A stretch of DNA of 58,099 bases from an uncultured beta proteobacterium. Its GTDB lineage: Bacteria; Pseudomonadota; Gammaproteobacteria; Burkholderiales; Burkholderiaceae_C. Shown here piece by piece: positions 8,149 through 17,017 of the stretch. Position 1 is the first letter of the stretch. The number at the start of each line of letters is the position of its first letter. A program made the position numbers and the translations under genes. Location: contig CAIRAW010000013.1 of assembly GCA_903876735.1 (NCBI GenBank), forward strand, positions 1 through 58,099, in the 5' to 3' direction. Below the pieces are notes generated by a model. That model did not search any database. It was given only the letters and a program-made list of their open reading frames with translations, and was not told the origin of the DNA.

Positions 8149-10339
8149 TTTTTGTTCCTTTGCGCCGTCCGAGTCGGCGCTCGCCCACCAGCAACTGGAT
8201 CAGCGCGATGGCCAGCGACATCAGCAGCATCAGCACCGTGCAGTAGGCCAGTGCGACGCCGTAGTCGCCATTGCCGACGCGCCCAATGATGTAAGTCGTG
8301 GCCAGTTCGTTCTCGGCCGTGACCAGAAAGATCACGGCACTGACGGTGGTGATGGCGCGCACGAAGCTGTAAACCAGAGCCGCCACCAGCGCTGGCTTGA
8401 GCAGCGGCAACACCACATGGCGCAGTGTCTGCACGCTGCTGGCGCGCAGCATCACGGAGGCCTCGTCCAGCGATCTGTCGAGTTGACGGAAGGCCGCGGT
8501 TCCGGCGCGCACGCCAACCGGCAGGTTGCGAAACACAAAGCACAGCACGATGATGAGCGCGGTGCCGGTCAACTCAAACGGCGGCACGTTAAAGGCCAGG
8601 ATGTAGCTCACGCCCAGCACTGTGCCGGGAATGGCAAAAGCCAGCAGCGCGGCAAATTCAAACAAGGCCTGCCCCTTGAACGCGGTACGCGCCAGCAGGT
8701 AGGAGATCAGCAGGCCCAGACCGGCGGTCAGCGGGGCCGACAGGGCGGCGAGCTTGAGCGTGGTGAACAGCGAGTTCCAGGCCGTGCCGGCCCAGACCAC
8801 GCCAAACTGCGACCACTCCAGCGCAAAAGCGGTCTGGAAATGCACAAAAGTCAGCGTGTAGTCGCGGCCCCAGGTCTTGACGAAACCGCCAGCAAAAGCA
8901 AAGGCGTAGACCAGCACGGTGAACGCCATCCACGGCAGGGCTGTGGCATAGATCACATGCTTGACCGCAGGCGGCAGCGTCATGGCAATGCCGCCATCAC
9001 CCTTGCCGCCAACCGTGGTGTAGTTCTGGCGGCCCAGCAAACGGCGCTGCACGGCGAACACGGTGAGCGCGAAGAAACTCAGAATCCAGGCCAGCGAGGC
9101 AGCGCGGCCCTGGTCGAATTGCGCGCCGACGATGGCAAAGAAGATCTCGGTGCTGAGCACCGAAAACTGGCCGCCGACCACAATCGGGTTGCCAAAATCA
9201 GCCATGCTCTCGATGAAACCGACCAGAAAAGCATTGGCCAGACCGGGTTTGAGCAGCGGCAAGGTGATGCTCATGAAGGTCTGCTCGGGCGTGGCGCGCA
9301 GCGTCTGCGCCGCTTCTTCCAGACTCGGCGCAATGCCTTGAACGACGCCTCGCATGATCATGAAGGCAATCGGCGCAAAGGCAAAGGTCTGCGCCACCCA
9401 GACGCCAAACCAGCCGTAGAACCAGCGGCTTGGCGTAACCCCCAGCGTGTATTCGAGCAACTGGTTCACCAGGCCGGCCCGGCCAAACAACAGGATCAGC
9501 CCCAGACCGACCACGAACGGCGGTGTGATGATGGGCAGCATCGCCAGCGCGTTGAGTGACCTGGAAAAGCGCTTGCCGGTGCGCTCGGCCATCAGCGCCA
9601 TCAGCGTGCCCAGCAGCACCGTGCTGCTGGCTGTCATCAGGCCCAGAAACAAGGTGTTCCAGGCGACACCGCAGCGCAGTCCGCCGGCCAGGCAACTCAG
9701 GCTGAAGTTGCGCGCACTGGCCAGGCGCTCCCACAAGGCCAGTGGCGACCAGCCACCCGCTTCGCCGAGAAAAGCGGCGGCCAGCGTCTTGAGCACGGGA
9801 TAGACAATGAACAGCGCCAGCAGCGCAGCGCAACTCACCACCGCCGCTGAAATAAACAGGTCACCCTTGAAATAGCCACGCCGCGCCAGGCCGAAGGCAC
9901 CCAGCACCACCAGCGCCGACAGCGCCAGAAAACCGCCCCAGCCCATGCCGAATTGGTTGCGCCCGAGTTCGCCCAGGCCTTGATTCAAGAACTCGAAAGA
10001 CCAGCCCTTGGCACCGATCAGAAAGCCGCTCAACAGCAGCGCTAGCGCGCCCAGCAGCCCAGCCACCAGCAAGGCCGTGCCCTGTGCGCGTCCCGGCTTC
10101 ATGCGTGCGGCGACTGTTGCCAGCGCCAGGGCCAACAAGCCCGGCCACAACCAGCCGCGCCCGTAGCGCAGCGCCTGCACCACACCGTTGCCGGCCTGCT
10201 CGTTGGCAAACACCTGCCCCAGCGACAACAGGCCGTTGGCGTCCTGAATCGCGTACCAGGGAAATACCAGGTAGGCCAGCAACCCCAGCGCCAGCCAGGC
10301 CCAGATCGCTTTGTTGGGGTTGTTGTGCTTGTCTGTCAT
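8138..10339 (-). CDS. ABC importer permease, fused two-domain (AfuB/FbpB-like)
   Basis: This inner-membrane protein of about 733 residues contains two tandem binding-protein-dependent permease domains. The first EAA-type loop is EEAAQTLRATPEQTF and the second is DEASVMLRASSVQTL. Many hydrophobic helices cover the length, and an extra N-terminal hydrophobic region precedes the first domain. The start is uncertain. ATG 10339 lacks a clear Shine-Dalgarno. ATG 10357 has GGAG upstream, but that lies inside a dispersed 100-bp repeat, and longer frames only translate the repeat. The gene sits between the binding protein and the ATPase, so one fused permease homodimer domain pair probably forms the whole channel, as in AfuB and FbpB. 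Confidence 0.9.
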   Translation of the reverse strand: MTDKHNNPNKAIWAWLALGLLAYLVFPWYAIQDANGLLSLGQVFANEQAGNGVVQALRYGRGWLWPGLLALALATVAARMKPGRAQGTALLVAGLLGALALLLSGFLIGAKGWSFEFLNQGLGELGRNQFGMGWGGFLALSALVVLGAFGLARRGYFKGDLFISAAVVSCAALLALFIVYPVLKTLAAAFLGEAGGWSPLALWERLASARNFSLSCLAGGLRCGVAWNTLFLGLMTASSTVLLGTLMALMAERTGKRFSRSLNALAMLPIITPPFVVGLGLILLFGRAGLVNQLLEYTLGVTPSRWFYGWFGVWVAQTFAFAPIAFMIMRGVVQGIAPSLEEAAQTLRATPEQTFMSITLPLLKPGLANAFLVGFIESMADFGNPIVVGGQFSVLSTEIFFAIVGAQFDQGRAASLAWILSFFALTVFAVQRRLLGRQNYTTVGGKGDGGIAMTLPPAVKHVIYATALPWMAFTVLVYAFAFAGGFVKTWGRDYTLTFVHFQTAFALEWSQFGVVWAGTAWNSLFTTLKLAALSAPLTAGLGLLISYLLARTAFKGQALFEFAALLAFAIPGTVLGVSYILAFNVPPFELTGTALIIVLCFVFRNLPVGVRAGTAAFRQLDRSLDEASVMLRASSVQTLRHVVLPLLKPALVAALVYSFVRAITTVSAVIFLVTAENELATTYIIGRVGNGDYGVALAYCTVLMLLMSLAIALIQLLVGERRLGRRKGTKNER

Positions 10340-10434
10340 TGCGCCCGGTTTTGTCATTGCGGGCTCCGACTTGCAATCCAGGGTTCGCGTGGCGCCGTCA
10401 GAAGGCATGGATCCCGGATCAGGTCCGGGATGAC
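10335..10434 (-). repeat. 100-bp dispersed repeat, copy 1 (inverse of copy at 40803)
   Basis: On the minus strand this reads GTCATCCCGGACCTGATCC, then CATGCCTTCTGAC, CCACGCG, TGGATTGC, CCGCAATGAC and GGGCGCAATGAC. It matches the element at 40803-40902 almost base for base over exactly 100 bp. It separates the binding-protein gene from the permease gene within one operon. The ends GTCAT and ATGAC are inverted repeats, suggesting a non-autonomous mobile or REP-like element. Confidence 0.85.
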
Positions 10435-10466
10435 AAGCACGAGGTCCGGGAGGACGAAGACGGGCA

Positions 10467-11480
10467 TCAGCGCGGCAGGGAGTTGACGTCTTTTTCCCAC
10501 TTTGCAATCAGGCGCCGGCGCTCGGCCGAGGCGCCGTACTTGGCGTAGTCGTAGTTGATGAACTTGATCTTCTTGAAGTCCGGAATGCGCGGATCGTTCT
10601 TTGCACCCTTGTTGGATGGCAGTTGGAACTGCTTGGCCGCTGCCGCCATCTCCTGCGCGGCCGGCGTCAAGGCCCACTCGTAAAACTTCTTCGCGTTGTC
10701 GAGGTTGCGAGCGCCCTTGATGATGCTCATGGAGCCGATCTCGGCGCCCGTGCCTTCGCTCGGCGTGATGGTCTCAACCGGAAAACCGTTGATCTTTTCG
10801 CCCGGGCCATCGTGCACAAAGCTGATCGAGACCACGCTTTCACCGCGCGCCACCGCCTTGATCGGGCCGGTGCCGCTGCGTGAATACTGGCCCACATTCT
10901 TGTGCAGTTGCTTGAGGTACTCAAAGGCCTTGTCTTCACCCATCAGCTGCACCAGCGTTGCCACCATGGTGTAGGCGGTGCCGCTGGACGCCGGATTCGC
11001 CACCTGCACCTCGCCCTTGAGCGCAGGGTTGAGCAGATCGGCCCAGGACTTGGGCACAGCGAGTTTTTTCTTGGCGATCAGTTCGGTGTTGTAGCCAAAT
11101 CCCAGCGGGCCGGAATAAATGCCCACCGTCTTGAAGCCCGATTGCTGCGCCTGCTGCTGCGCCCAGGCATGCAGTTGCGACAGGCTGGGCGATTTGTATT
11201 CCAGCGACAAGCCCTGCTCGGCCGCCTGCAGATGCGGGTCGCCAGTGCCACCAAACCAGACGTCGGTCTTCGGGTTCTCCTTCTCGGCAATCAACTGCGC
11301 CAGCGCCTCGCCCGAACCTTTCATGCTCAGGTTGACCTTGACACCGGTGGTACGCGCGTAAACCGTTGCGATCATGTTGCACCACTCGGCCTGCACCGAG
11401 CAGATGATGTTGACCTGGCCATCGGCCCAGGCACCAACCGACGACAAGGCCAATAACGCTGCGAATGCTTGCTTCTTCAT
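10467..11480 (-). CDS. Periplasmic binding protein of Afu/Fbp-type ABC importer
   Basis: This 337-residue exported protein has a signal peptide (residues 1-19, cleavage after AWA). It belongs to the type-2 binding-protein class of FbpA, AfuA and the 2-aminoethylphosphonate binders. ATG 11480 has AGGAG five bases upstream; an in-frame TTG one codon earlier is less likely. The paired tyrosines that FbpA uses for Fe3+ are absent. The equivalent region reads SFVHDGPG, giving a His-Asp pair (mature residues 204-205), and a Glu lies 23 residues later in GTGAEIGS. As I recall, AfuA from Actinobacillus uses His205, Asp206 and Glu229 to hold hexose-6-phosphates, the same spacing. I therefore favour a sugar-phosphate or other phosphorylated substrate over iron. 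That residue comparison is from memory. Confidence 0.85.
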   Translation of the reverse strand: MKKQAFAALLALSSVGAWADGQVNIICSVQAEWCNMIATVYARTTGVKVNLSMKGSGEALAQLIAEKENPKTDVWFGGTGDPHLQAAEQGLSLEYKSPSLSQLHAWAQQQAQQSGFKTVGIYSGPLGFGYNTELIAKKKLAVPKSWADLLNPALKGEVQVANPASSGTAYTMVATLVQLMGEDKAFEYLKQLHKNVGQYSRSGTGPIKAVARGESVVSISFVHDGPGEKINGFPVETITPSEGTGAEIGSMSIIKGARNLDNAKKFYEWALTPAAQEMAAAAKQFQLPSNKGAKNDPRIPDFKKIKFINYDYAKYGASAERRRLIAKWEKDVNSLPR

Positions 11481-11791
11481 CAATGCTCCTGTGCTGCCCT
11501 TGCCGGAAAACGAAGGGCGATCTGATTACCCTCCAAGCATAGCCATTTTCCAAGGGCATGAAGGGGCCGAAAAAGCGACAAGACCAAACCTCGGCCAGAC
11601 CCAAAGTTACCAACTTTTAAAAAATACGTGAAACCAAGTTACAGTGGATGCCGGATCGAGTCCGGTATGACAAGCCTGGGATCGATCGCCATGTCGCTGA
11701 CAGCCGTGTGGCTGTCAGCGAGGGCCTTCGGCCACGCGATGACCCAAAGCTTGTAACTTGAATTTCAAACCATCCCTAACGCGGTTTTCCC
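11481..11791. promoter_or_regulatory. Divergent control region between importer operon and zwf-hexR
   Basis: This 311-bp gene-free stretch must hold both promoters. It contains a short inverted repeat AAAGTT-ACC-AACTTT (11603-11617), inverted copies of CAAGTTACA (11635-11643) and TGTAACTTG (11752-11760), a fragment of the dispersed GTCATCCCGGA repeat (about 11644-11675), and a perfect 12-bp hairpin TCGCTGACAGCC-GTGT-GGCTGTCAGCGA (11694-11721) with no following T-run. TGTAACTTGAATTTCA (11752-11767) resembles the TGTAAT...ATTACA-type palindrome of HexR sites with one arm mismatch and one extra spacer base. Assignment to HexR is only suggestive. Confidence 0.5.
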
Positions 11792-13246
11792 ATGAGTTTT
11801 GACCTTGTTTTGTTTGGTGGTACCGGCGACCTGGCCTGGCGCAAGCTGATGCCTGCGCTGTTTCAGGCCTTTCGCCATGGCACCCTGCCCGCGGGCGGAC
11901 GCATCATCGGCATCGGCCGCGACACGCTCAGCGCCGAGCAATACCGTGAACGAATCCGCGCCCGCTTTGACCAGGTCGAACTGGCCAAACGCCCCAGTGT
12001 GGAGGAGTTCACGCGCTTTGCCGCCCTGCTGGAATTCGTCCCGATGGACCTGTCCCGGCCCGACGACTACGCCCGCCTGGGCGCGACACTGCAGCAGCGC
12101 CAGGCCGACACGGTGGTGATGTACGTCGCCACGGCGCCCAGTCTGTTCACCACCGTCTGCGAACAGTTGGCGCGCGCCGGCCTCAATACGGCGCAGACCC
12201 GCGTTGTATTGGAAAAACCGCTGGGGCACGACCTCGCCAGCAACCGTGCTATCAATGCGGCAGTCGGACAGTCCTTCAGCGAGAAACAGATATTCCGGAT
12301 CGACCACTACCTGGGCAAACCGGCGGTACAAAACCTGTTTGCCCTGCGCTTTGGCAATGCCTTGTTCGAGCCACTGTGGCGGCGCGAGCACATCGCCAAC
12401 ATCCAGATCACGATTGCCGAAGAGCTGGGTGTTGAAAATCGCGGTGCCTTTTACGAAACCACCGGGGCCCTGCGCGACATGGTGCAAAACCACGCCCTGC
12501 AACTGCTGTGCGCCATCGGCATGGAGCCGCCGATCAACGCGCATGCGGATGCCATCCGTGACGAAAAGCTCAAGGTGCTGCGCTCGCTCAAACCCTGGAC
12601 GCCTGAGACCCTGGCGCAGGACGTCATTCGCGGCCAGTACGCAGCCGGCAGCATCGCCGGCGCAGCGGTACCGGCCTACCGCGAAGAAAAAGGTGTGGAC
12701 GCACAAAGCCATACCGAAACCTTTGTTGCACTGCGCACTGAAATCTCCAACTGGCGCTGGGCCGGCGTGCCCTTCTACATCCGCACCGGCAAGCGGCTAG
12801 CCGGGCGCGACGCGCGCATCGTGGTCAATTTCCGCCCGACACCGCACGCCATCTTCAACTCCCAAATGGACGTGTCAAACCGCCTGGTCATCAACCTGCA
12901 GCCCAAGGACGGGCTGGAACTGCATCTGCTGGCGCAGGGACAAAGCAACCGGCGCAACTCGCAGACACTGGCACCAGTGCAGCTTGACCTGGACTTTGAC
13001 AAACGCTTTGGCTCCGGGCGCGTCGGCGCCTATGAGCGCCTGCTGCTCGACGTGATCGACGGGCGTCTGAACCTCTTTGTGCGCAGCGACGAGCAGATCG
13101 AGGCCTGGCGCTGGGTCGAGCCCATCATCGAGCACTGGAAACACGACGCGCAGGGCCCGCGCCTCTACGCCGCCGGCACCTGGGGACCAAGCGCTGCCAG
13201 CGCCATGATTGCGCGTGACGGCTATTGTTGGGCTGAAGAATGCTGA
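11792..13246 (+). CDS. zwf: Glucose-6-phosphate 1-dehydrogenase
   Basis: This 484-residue enzyme oxidises glucose-6-phosphate to 6-phosphogluconolactone with NADP+ (or NAD+) in the cytosol, entering the pentose phosphate and Entner-Doudoroff routes. The N-terminal coenzyme motif GGTGDLA is at residues 9-15. The substrate-binding, catalytic signature RIDHYLGK is at 169-176. EKPLGHDLAS and the C-terminal WRWVEPI segment are typical. No convincing Shine-Dalgarno precedes ATG 11792. The gene diverges from the Afu-like importer operon and is followed after six bases by the HexR-like regulator. Full family length. Confidence 0.97.
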   Translation: MSFDLVLFGGTGDLAWRKLMPALFQAFRHGTLPAGGRIIGIGRDTLSAEQYRERIRARFDQVELAKRPSVEEFTRFAALLEFVPMDLSRPDDYARLGATLQQRQADTVVMYVATAPSLFTTVCEQLARAGLNTAQTRVVLEKPLGHDLASNRAINAAVGQSFSEKQIFRIDHYLGKPAVQNLFALRFGNALFEPLWRREHIANIQITIAEELGVENRGAFYETTGALRDMVQNHALQLLCAIGMEPPINAHADAIRDEKLKVLRSLKPWTPETLAQDVIRGQYAAGSIAGAAVPAYREEKGVDAQSHTETFVALRTEISNWRWAGVPFYIRTGKRLAGRDARIVVNFRPTPHAIFNSQMDVSNRLVINLQPKDGLELHLLAQGQSNRRNSQTLAPVQLDLDFDKRFGSGRVGAYERLLLDVIDGRLNLFVRSDEQIEAWRWVEPIIEHWKHDAQGPRLYAAGTWGPSAASAMIARDGYCWAEEC

Positions 13247-13252
13247 AATACC

Positions 13253-14101
13253 ATGCTTGACCGAATCAAAGCCTGCCTGCCCTCGCTCGCACCGGCGGAG
13301 CAACGCGTTGGAAAATTGGTGCTCAGCGACCCGCGCAGCTTTGCCAAGTTGCCGGTCAGCGAACTGGCGGATCGCGCCCATGTGAGCAAGCCGACCGTGG
13401 TGCGCTTTTGCCGCAGCGTCGGCTACGACGGGCTGTCTGATTTCAAACTCAAGCTGGCCGGCAGCGTCAACGAGGGCGTGGCCTTCATCCATCGCAGCGT
13501 CGATGCCGACGACAAGACCGGCGACATCATGGTCAAGGTCATCGATAACACGGTGGCAGCGTTCCTGAAATACCGCAACGAAGCCAGCACGGCGATGATC
13601 GAGAAGGCCGTCAGCGCGCTGGTGCAAGCCTACCGCGATGGCAAGCGCATCGAGTTCTTCGGCGTTGGCAATTCAGGCGTGGTGGCGCAGGACGCGCAGC
13701 ACAAATTCTTTCGCCTGGGCATGCACGTGATCGCGCACAGCGACGGTCACATGCAGGTCATGTCGGCCTCATTGCTGGGGCCGGGCGACTGCGTCGTCAT
13801 CATCTCCAACTCAGGGCGCACGCGCGACCTGATGGACGCCTGCGACATCGCGCGCAAGCACGGCGCCACCACCATCATCATCACGGCCAGCGGCTCGCCG
13901 CTGGCCGCTGCCGGTCACATCCACCTGGCGGCCGACCACCCGGAAGGCTACGACCGCTACAGCCCGATGGTGTCGCGCCTGATGCATCTGCTGGTGATCG
14001 ACATCCTGGCCACCTGCGTCGCGCTTCGCATCGGCGGTGAAACCCTGCAGCCGATATTGCGCGAGATGAAAAACAACCTGCGCAGCAAGCGCTACACCTG
14101 A
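13253..14101 (+). CDS. hexR: RpiR/HexR-family transcriptional regulator
   Basis: This 282-residue regulator has an N-terminal helix-turn-helix of the RpiR type (LADRAHVSKPTVVRFCRSVGY) and a C-terminal SIS sugar-phosphate sensing domain (FFGVGNSGVVAQDAQHKF and VVIISNSGRTRDLMDA). HexR proteins sense 2-keto-3-deoxy-6-phosphogluconate and control zwf, edd/eda and related central-carbon genes in Proteobacteria. Placement six bases after zwf, divergent from an importer-tal-pgi operon, matches that role. I assign hexR by family and context; the exact effector is not provable from sequence. Confidence 0.88.
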   Translation: MLDRIKACLPSLAPAEQRVGKLVLSDPRSFAKLPVSELADRAHVSKPTVVRFCRSVGYDGLSDFKLKLAGSVNEGVAFIHRSVDADDKTGDIMVKVIDNTVAAFLKYRNEASTAMIEKAVSALVQAYRDGKRIEFFGVGNSGVVAQDAQHKFFRLGMHVIAHSDGHMQVMSASLLGPGDCVVIISNSGRTRDLMDACDIARKHGATTIIITASGSPLAAAGHIHLAADHPEGYDRYSPMVSRLMHLLVIDILATCVALRIGGETLQPILREMKNNLRSKRYT

Positions 14102-14113
14102 ATCGGCGACGGC

Positions 14114-15106
14114 TTAGATTCTGTTTTCCTGCACCGCGTGGCAGGCTATTCTGATGCCCGCTATCGAGAGCAACTGCGGCCGCTCGGCGCGGCAGCGTTC
14201 ATTGGCGTGCGGGCAGCGCGGGTTAAAGGCACAGCCCAGCGGCGGATTCAAGGGATTGGGTACTTCACCCTGTACCGGTGTGCGGGCGCGCCCGGTATCG
14301 TTCATCTTGGGGATGGCGTCGAGCAACATGCGCGTGTAGGGGTGGCGCGGGCTGGCAAACAACGCCTGTTTGTCGGCCAGTTCCACCAGGCGGCCCAGGT
14401 ACATGACGCCGACCTGGTCGCTGACGTGGCGCACCACGGCCAGGTTGTGCGAGATGAACAGATAGGTCAGGCCAAGCTTGCGCTGCAGGTCCTTCATCAG
14501 GTTGAGCACCTGCGCCTGCACACTCACATCGAGCGCCGAGGTCGGCTCGTCACAAACCAGAAACTCGGGATGCGTGGCCAGGGCTCGGGCAATCGAAATG
14601 CGCTGGCGCTGGCCACCCGAAAACTGGTGCGGGTACTTGGCGCCGTCGAACGGACTCAAGCCGACCGATGCCAGCAATTCACCAACGCGCTCCTTCAGCG
14701 TGGCGGCCGTGTGCACCAGGCCATGCTCGATCAGCGGCTCGGCCACGATGTCCTGCACCAGCCAGCGCGGATTCAGGGACGCATAGGGGTCCTGAAAAAT
14801 CATCTGGATGCGGCTGCGCAATTGCAAGCCCTGGCGCGTCTTGAAGACGGCGTGGGCATCGAGCCCGTCAAACTGCAGATTGCCGCGAGTCGGTTCATAC
14901 AGGCCAACCAGCAGCCGCGCCACCGTGCTCTTGCCGCAGCCGGATTCACCGACCAGCGCCAGTGTCTTGCCGCGCTCGATCTCGAAGCTCACGCCGTCGA
15001 CCGCGTGCAACAGCGTGCGCGGCTTGCGCTCGAGCACGCGGTTGAGCCAGGGCGCCGAGACGTCAAAGGTCATCGCCAGGTCATTGGCCTGAACCAGGGC
15101 TGTCAT
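14114..15106 (-). CDS. Dipeptide/oligopeptide ABC importer ATPase (DppF-like)
   Basis: This 330-residue ABC ATPase energises uptake by the upstream permeases. Walker A GESGCGKS is at residues 53-60, the signature is [12 protein letters not shown], Walker B is [12 protein letters not shown], and the C-terminal Cys-rich oligo_HPY segment [15 protein letters not shown] is typical of the Dpp/Opp/Gsi class. ATG overlaps the stop of the sister ATPase (ATGA, 15103-15106). It is the last gene of the operon and ends 12 nt from hexR, which converges on it. Confidence 0.93.
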   Translation of the reverse strand: MTALVQANDLAMTFDVSAPWLNRVLERKPRTLLHAVDGVSFEIERGKTLALVGESGCGKSTVARLLVGLYEPTRGNLQFDGLDAHAVFKTRQGLQLRSRIQMIFQDPYASLNPRWLVQDIVAEPLIEHGLVHTAATLKERVGELLASVGLSPFDGAKYPHQFSGGQRQRISIARALATHPEFLVCDEPTSALDVSVQAQVLNLMKDLQRKLGLTYLFISHNLAVVRHVSDQVGVMYLGRLVELADKQALFASPRHPYTRMLLDAIPKMNDTGRARTPVQGEVPNPLNPPLGCAFNPRCPHANERCRAERPQLLSIAGIRIACHAVQENRI

Positions 15107-16083
15107 GTTGGCTCCCGCTGCGTTTCGGGCTCATGCAGCCAGCAAGCGGCGCGCGTGGCGGCGGCGTCCATCAGGTCCGGGCGCTGGCTGCGGCATTTGT
15201 CAAAGGCCTGCGGGCAGCGCGGGTTGTAGGCACAGCCCACCGGAATGGCATTCAGGCGCGGCATGGCGCCGTCAATCTGGTTGAGGCGTTCGCGGTCCTG
15301 GCTGATGTCGGGAATCGCCGCCATCAGCCCTGCGGTATAGGGATGCGCCGGGTGGTTGATGAGCGCGTGCACCGGGCCGATTTCAACAATCCGCCCCGCA
15401 TACAGAACGGCCACGCGGTCGCAGGTTTCGGCGATCACGCCCATGTCGTGCGTGATCAGCATCACGGCCGCCTGATGCTGCTGGCAGATGCTCTTGAGCA
15501 GCGTGATGATCTGCGCCTGAATCGAGACATCGAGCGCGGTCGTGGGTTCGTCGGCCACTATGAGCTTGGGCTCGGCCGCCAGCGCCAGGGCGATCACCAC
15601 GCGCTGGCGCATGCCGCCGGAGAACTGGTGCGGGTAGTGGTCGATGCGCTGTTCGGGCGCCGGAATGCCGGTGTCCTTGAGCAGGGCGATGGCGCGCTCG
15701 CGCGCTGCTTTGTCATTGAGAGGCAGATGCGTCTGTATCGTCTCGATCAGCTGGTGACCGATCGTGTGCAAAGGGTTGAGCGAGGTCAGCGGGTCCTGAA
15801 AAATGGCACCGATGCGCTTGCCCCGGATATGGCGCATCTGCTCGAAGCTGTACTGATCGATGCGCTCACCCTCAAGCAGAATCTGCCCGCCGGCAATGCG
15901 CCCCGGCGGCTCGAGCAGGCCGATGATGGCGGCCCCCGTGATCGACTTGCCGGCACCAGACTCGCCCACGACTCCCAGGATTTCACCCGGCGCGATCTCA
16001 AACGAAATACCGTCCAGCGCACGCAGCGTGCCGTGCCGGTGCGGGAACTCAACCACCAGGTTTTTGACTTGCAGCAGGCTCAT
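15103..16083 (-). CDS. Dipeptide/oligopeptide ABC importer ATPase (DppD-like)
   Basis: This 326-residue ABC ATPase is partner of the DppF-like subunit. Walker A GESGAGKS is at residues 40-47, the signature [12 protein letters not shown], Walker [13 protein letters not shown], and the C-terminal oligo_HPY motif [15 protein letters not shown]. Four bases separate its start from the stop of the DppC-like permease, and its stop overlaps the DppF-like start. The heteromeric ATPase pair is the usual arrangement for peptide and nickel importers. Confidence 0.93.
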   Translation of the reverse strand: MSLLQVKNLVVEFPHRHGTLRALDGISFEIAPGEILGVVGESGAGKSITGAAIIGLLEPPGRIAGGQILLEGERIDQYSFEQMRHIRGKRIGAIFQDPLTSLNPLHTIGHQLIETIQTHLPLNDKAARERAIALLKDTGIPAPEQRIDHYPHQFSGGMRQRVVIALALAAEPKLIVADEPTTALDVSIQAQIITLLKSICQQHQAAVMLITHDMGVIAETCDRVAVLYAGRIVEIGPVHALINHPAHPYTAGLMAAIPDISQDRERLNQIDGAMPRLNAIPVGCAYNPRCPQAFDKCRSQRPDLMDAAATRAACWLHEPETQREPT

Positions 16084-16087
16084 GTCT

Positions 16088-16999
16088 TTAACGCAGACGG
16101 GGGTTCAGTGCATCGCGCAGCCAGTCGCCCAGCAAATTGACGCTCAGCGAAATCAGGATCAGCATCAGCCCCGGGAACACGGTAATCCACCATTCGCCGG
16201 AAAAAAGATAATTGTTGCCGATCCGGATCAGCGTGCCCAGCGAAGGCGCAGTCGGCGGTGCCCCGACCCCCAGGAAGGAGAGCGTGGCCTCGATGATGAT
16301 GGCGCTGGCCACCTGAATCGTCGCCAGCACCAGCACCGGCCCGAGTACGTTGGGCAGCACATGGCGGCGCATGATGCGCAGGCCCGAGACGCCGGTGACG
16401 CGGGCCGCCTGCACGTATTCCTTGTTGCGCTCGACCAGGGTCGAGCCACGCACGGTGCGCGCGTACTGGACCCAGCCGGTCAACGTGATCGAAATAATCA
16501 GCACCGAGAAGGCCAGCCCCTCCTGGGCATTGGGAAACAGCGCGCGCCCGACACCGGCGATCAACAGCGCCACCAGAATCGCCGGGAACGAGAGCATCAC
16601 ATCGCACAGCCGCATCAGGACAGAGTCGACCCAGCCGCCGAGAAAACCGGCCAGCAGGCCGAGCGTGACGCCCACCAGCACCGACAGCATGACCGAGGCA
16701 AAGCCCACGGCCAGCGAGATGCGGGCGCCAAACATCAGGGCCGAGAGAATGTCGCGCCCCTGGTCGTCCGTGCCCAGCAGGTACTTGGCACTGCCCAGCG
16801 CGTCCCAGGCCGGCGGCAGCCGCGCGTCGCTCAACTCCAGCGTGCTGAGGTCGAACGGGTTGTGCGGCGCCACCACATTGGCAAACAGCGAGCAGAAAAT
16901 GCAGATCAGGGCCACCGCAGCCGCCGCCATCGCCACCGGCGAGTTGCGAAAACTGTGGCCAATATCGCTATCGCCCAGACGGGTCAACCATTGCTTCAT
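16088..16999 (-). CDS. Peptide-type ABC importer permease (DppC-like)
   Basis: This 303-residue inner-membrane protein has the N-terminal OppC-type segment with a first transmembrane helix (about 22-44), the LLGTDDQGRDILSALMFG motif that starts the permease domain of DppC/OppC proteins, and the EAA loop YVQAARVTGVSGLRIMRRHV. Five further helices follow. It lies between the binding protein and the DppD-like ATPase. Substrate specificity is set by the binding protein, which is dipeptide-like. Confidence 0.93.
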   Translation of the reverse strand: MKQWLTRLGDSDIGHSFRNSPVAMAAAAVALICIFCSLFANVVAPHNPFDLSTLELSDARLPPAWDALGSAKYLLGTDDQGRDILSALMFGARISLAVGFASVMLSVLVGVTLGLLAGFLGGWVDSVLMRLCDVMLSFPAILVALLIAGVGRALFPNAQEGLAFSVLIISITLTGWVQYARTVRGSTLVERNKEYVQAARVTGVSGLRIMRRHVLPNVLGPVLVLATIQVASAIIIEATLSFLGVGAPPTAPSLGTLIRIGNNYLFSGEWWITVFPGLMLILISLSVNLLGDWLRDALNPRLR

Positions 17000-17017
17000 C
17001 CGGGCCGTGCGCCTGCG

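Noticed and set aside
8120..9559. Long plus-strand open frame (479 codons) opposite the permease
   Set aside because: Gln/His/Arg-rich low-complexity translation typical of a shadow of a GC-rich membrane-protein gene.
10467..11480. Plain annotation as ferric-iron binding protein
   Set aside because: The tandem-tyrosine iron motif is missing and the neighbours are sugar-phosphate enzymes; kept only as an alternative.
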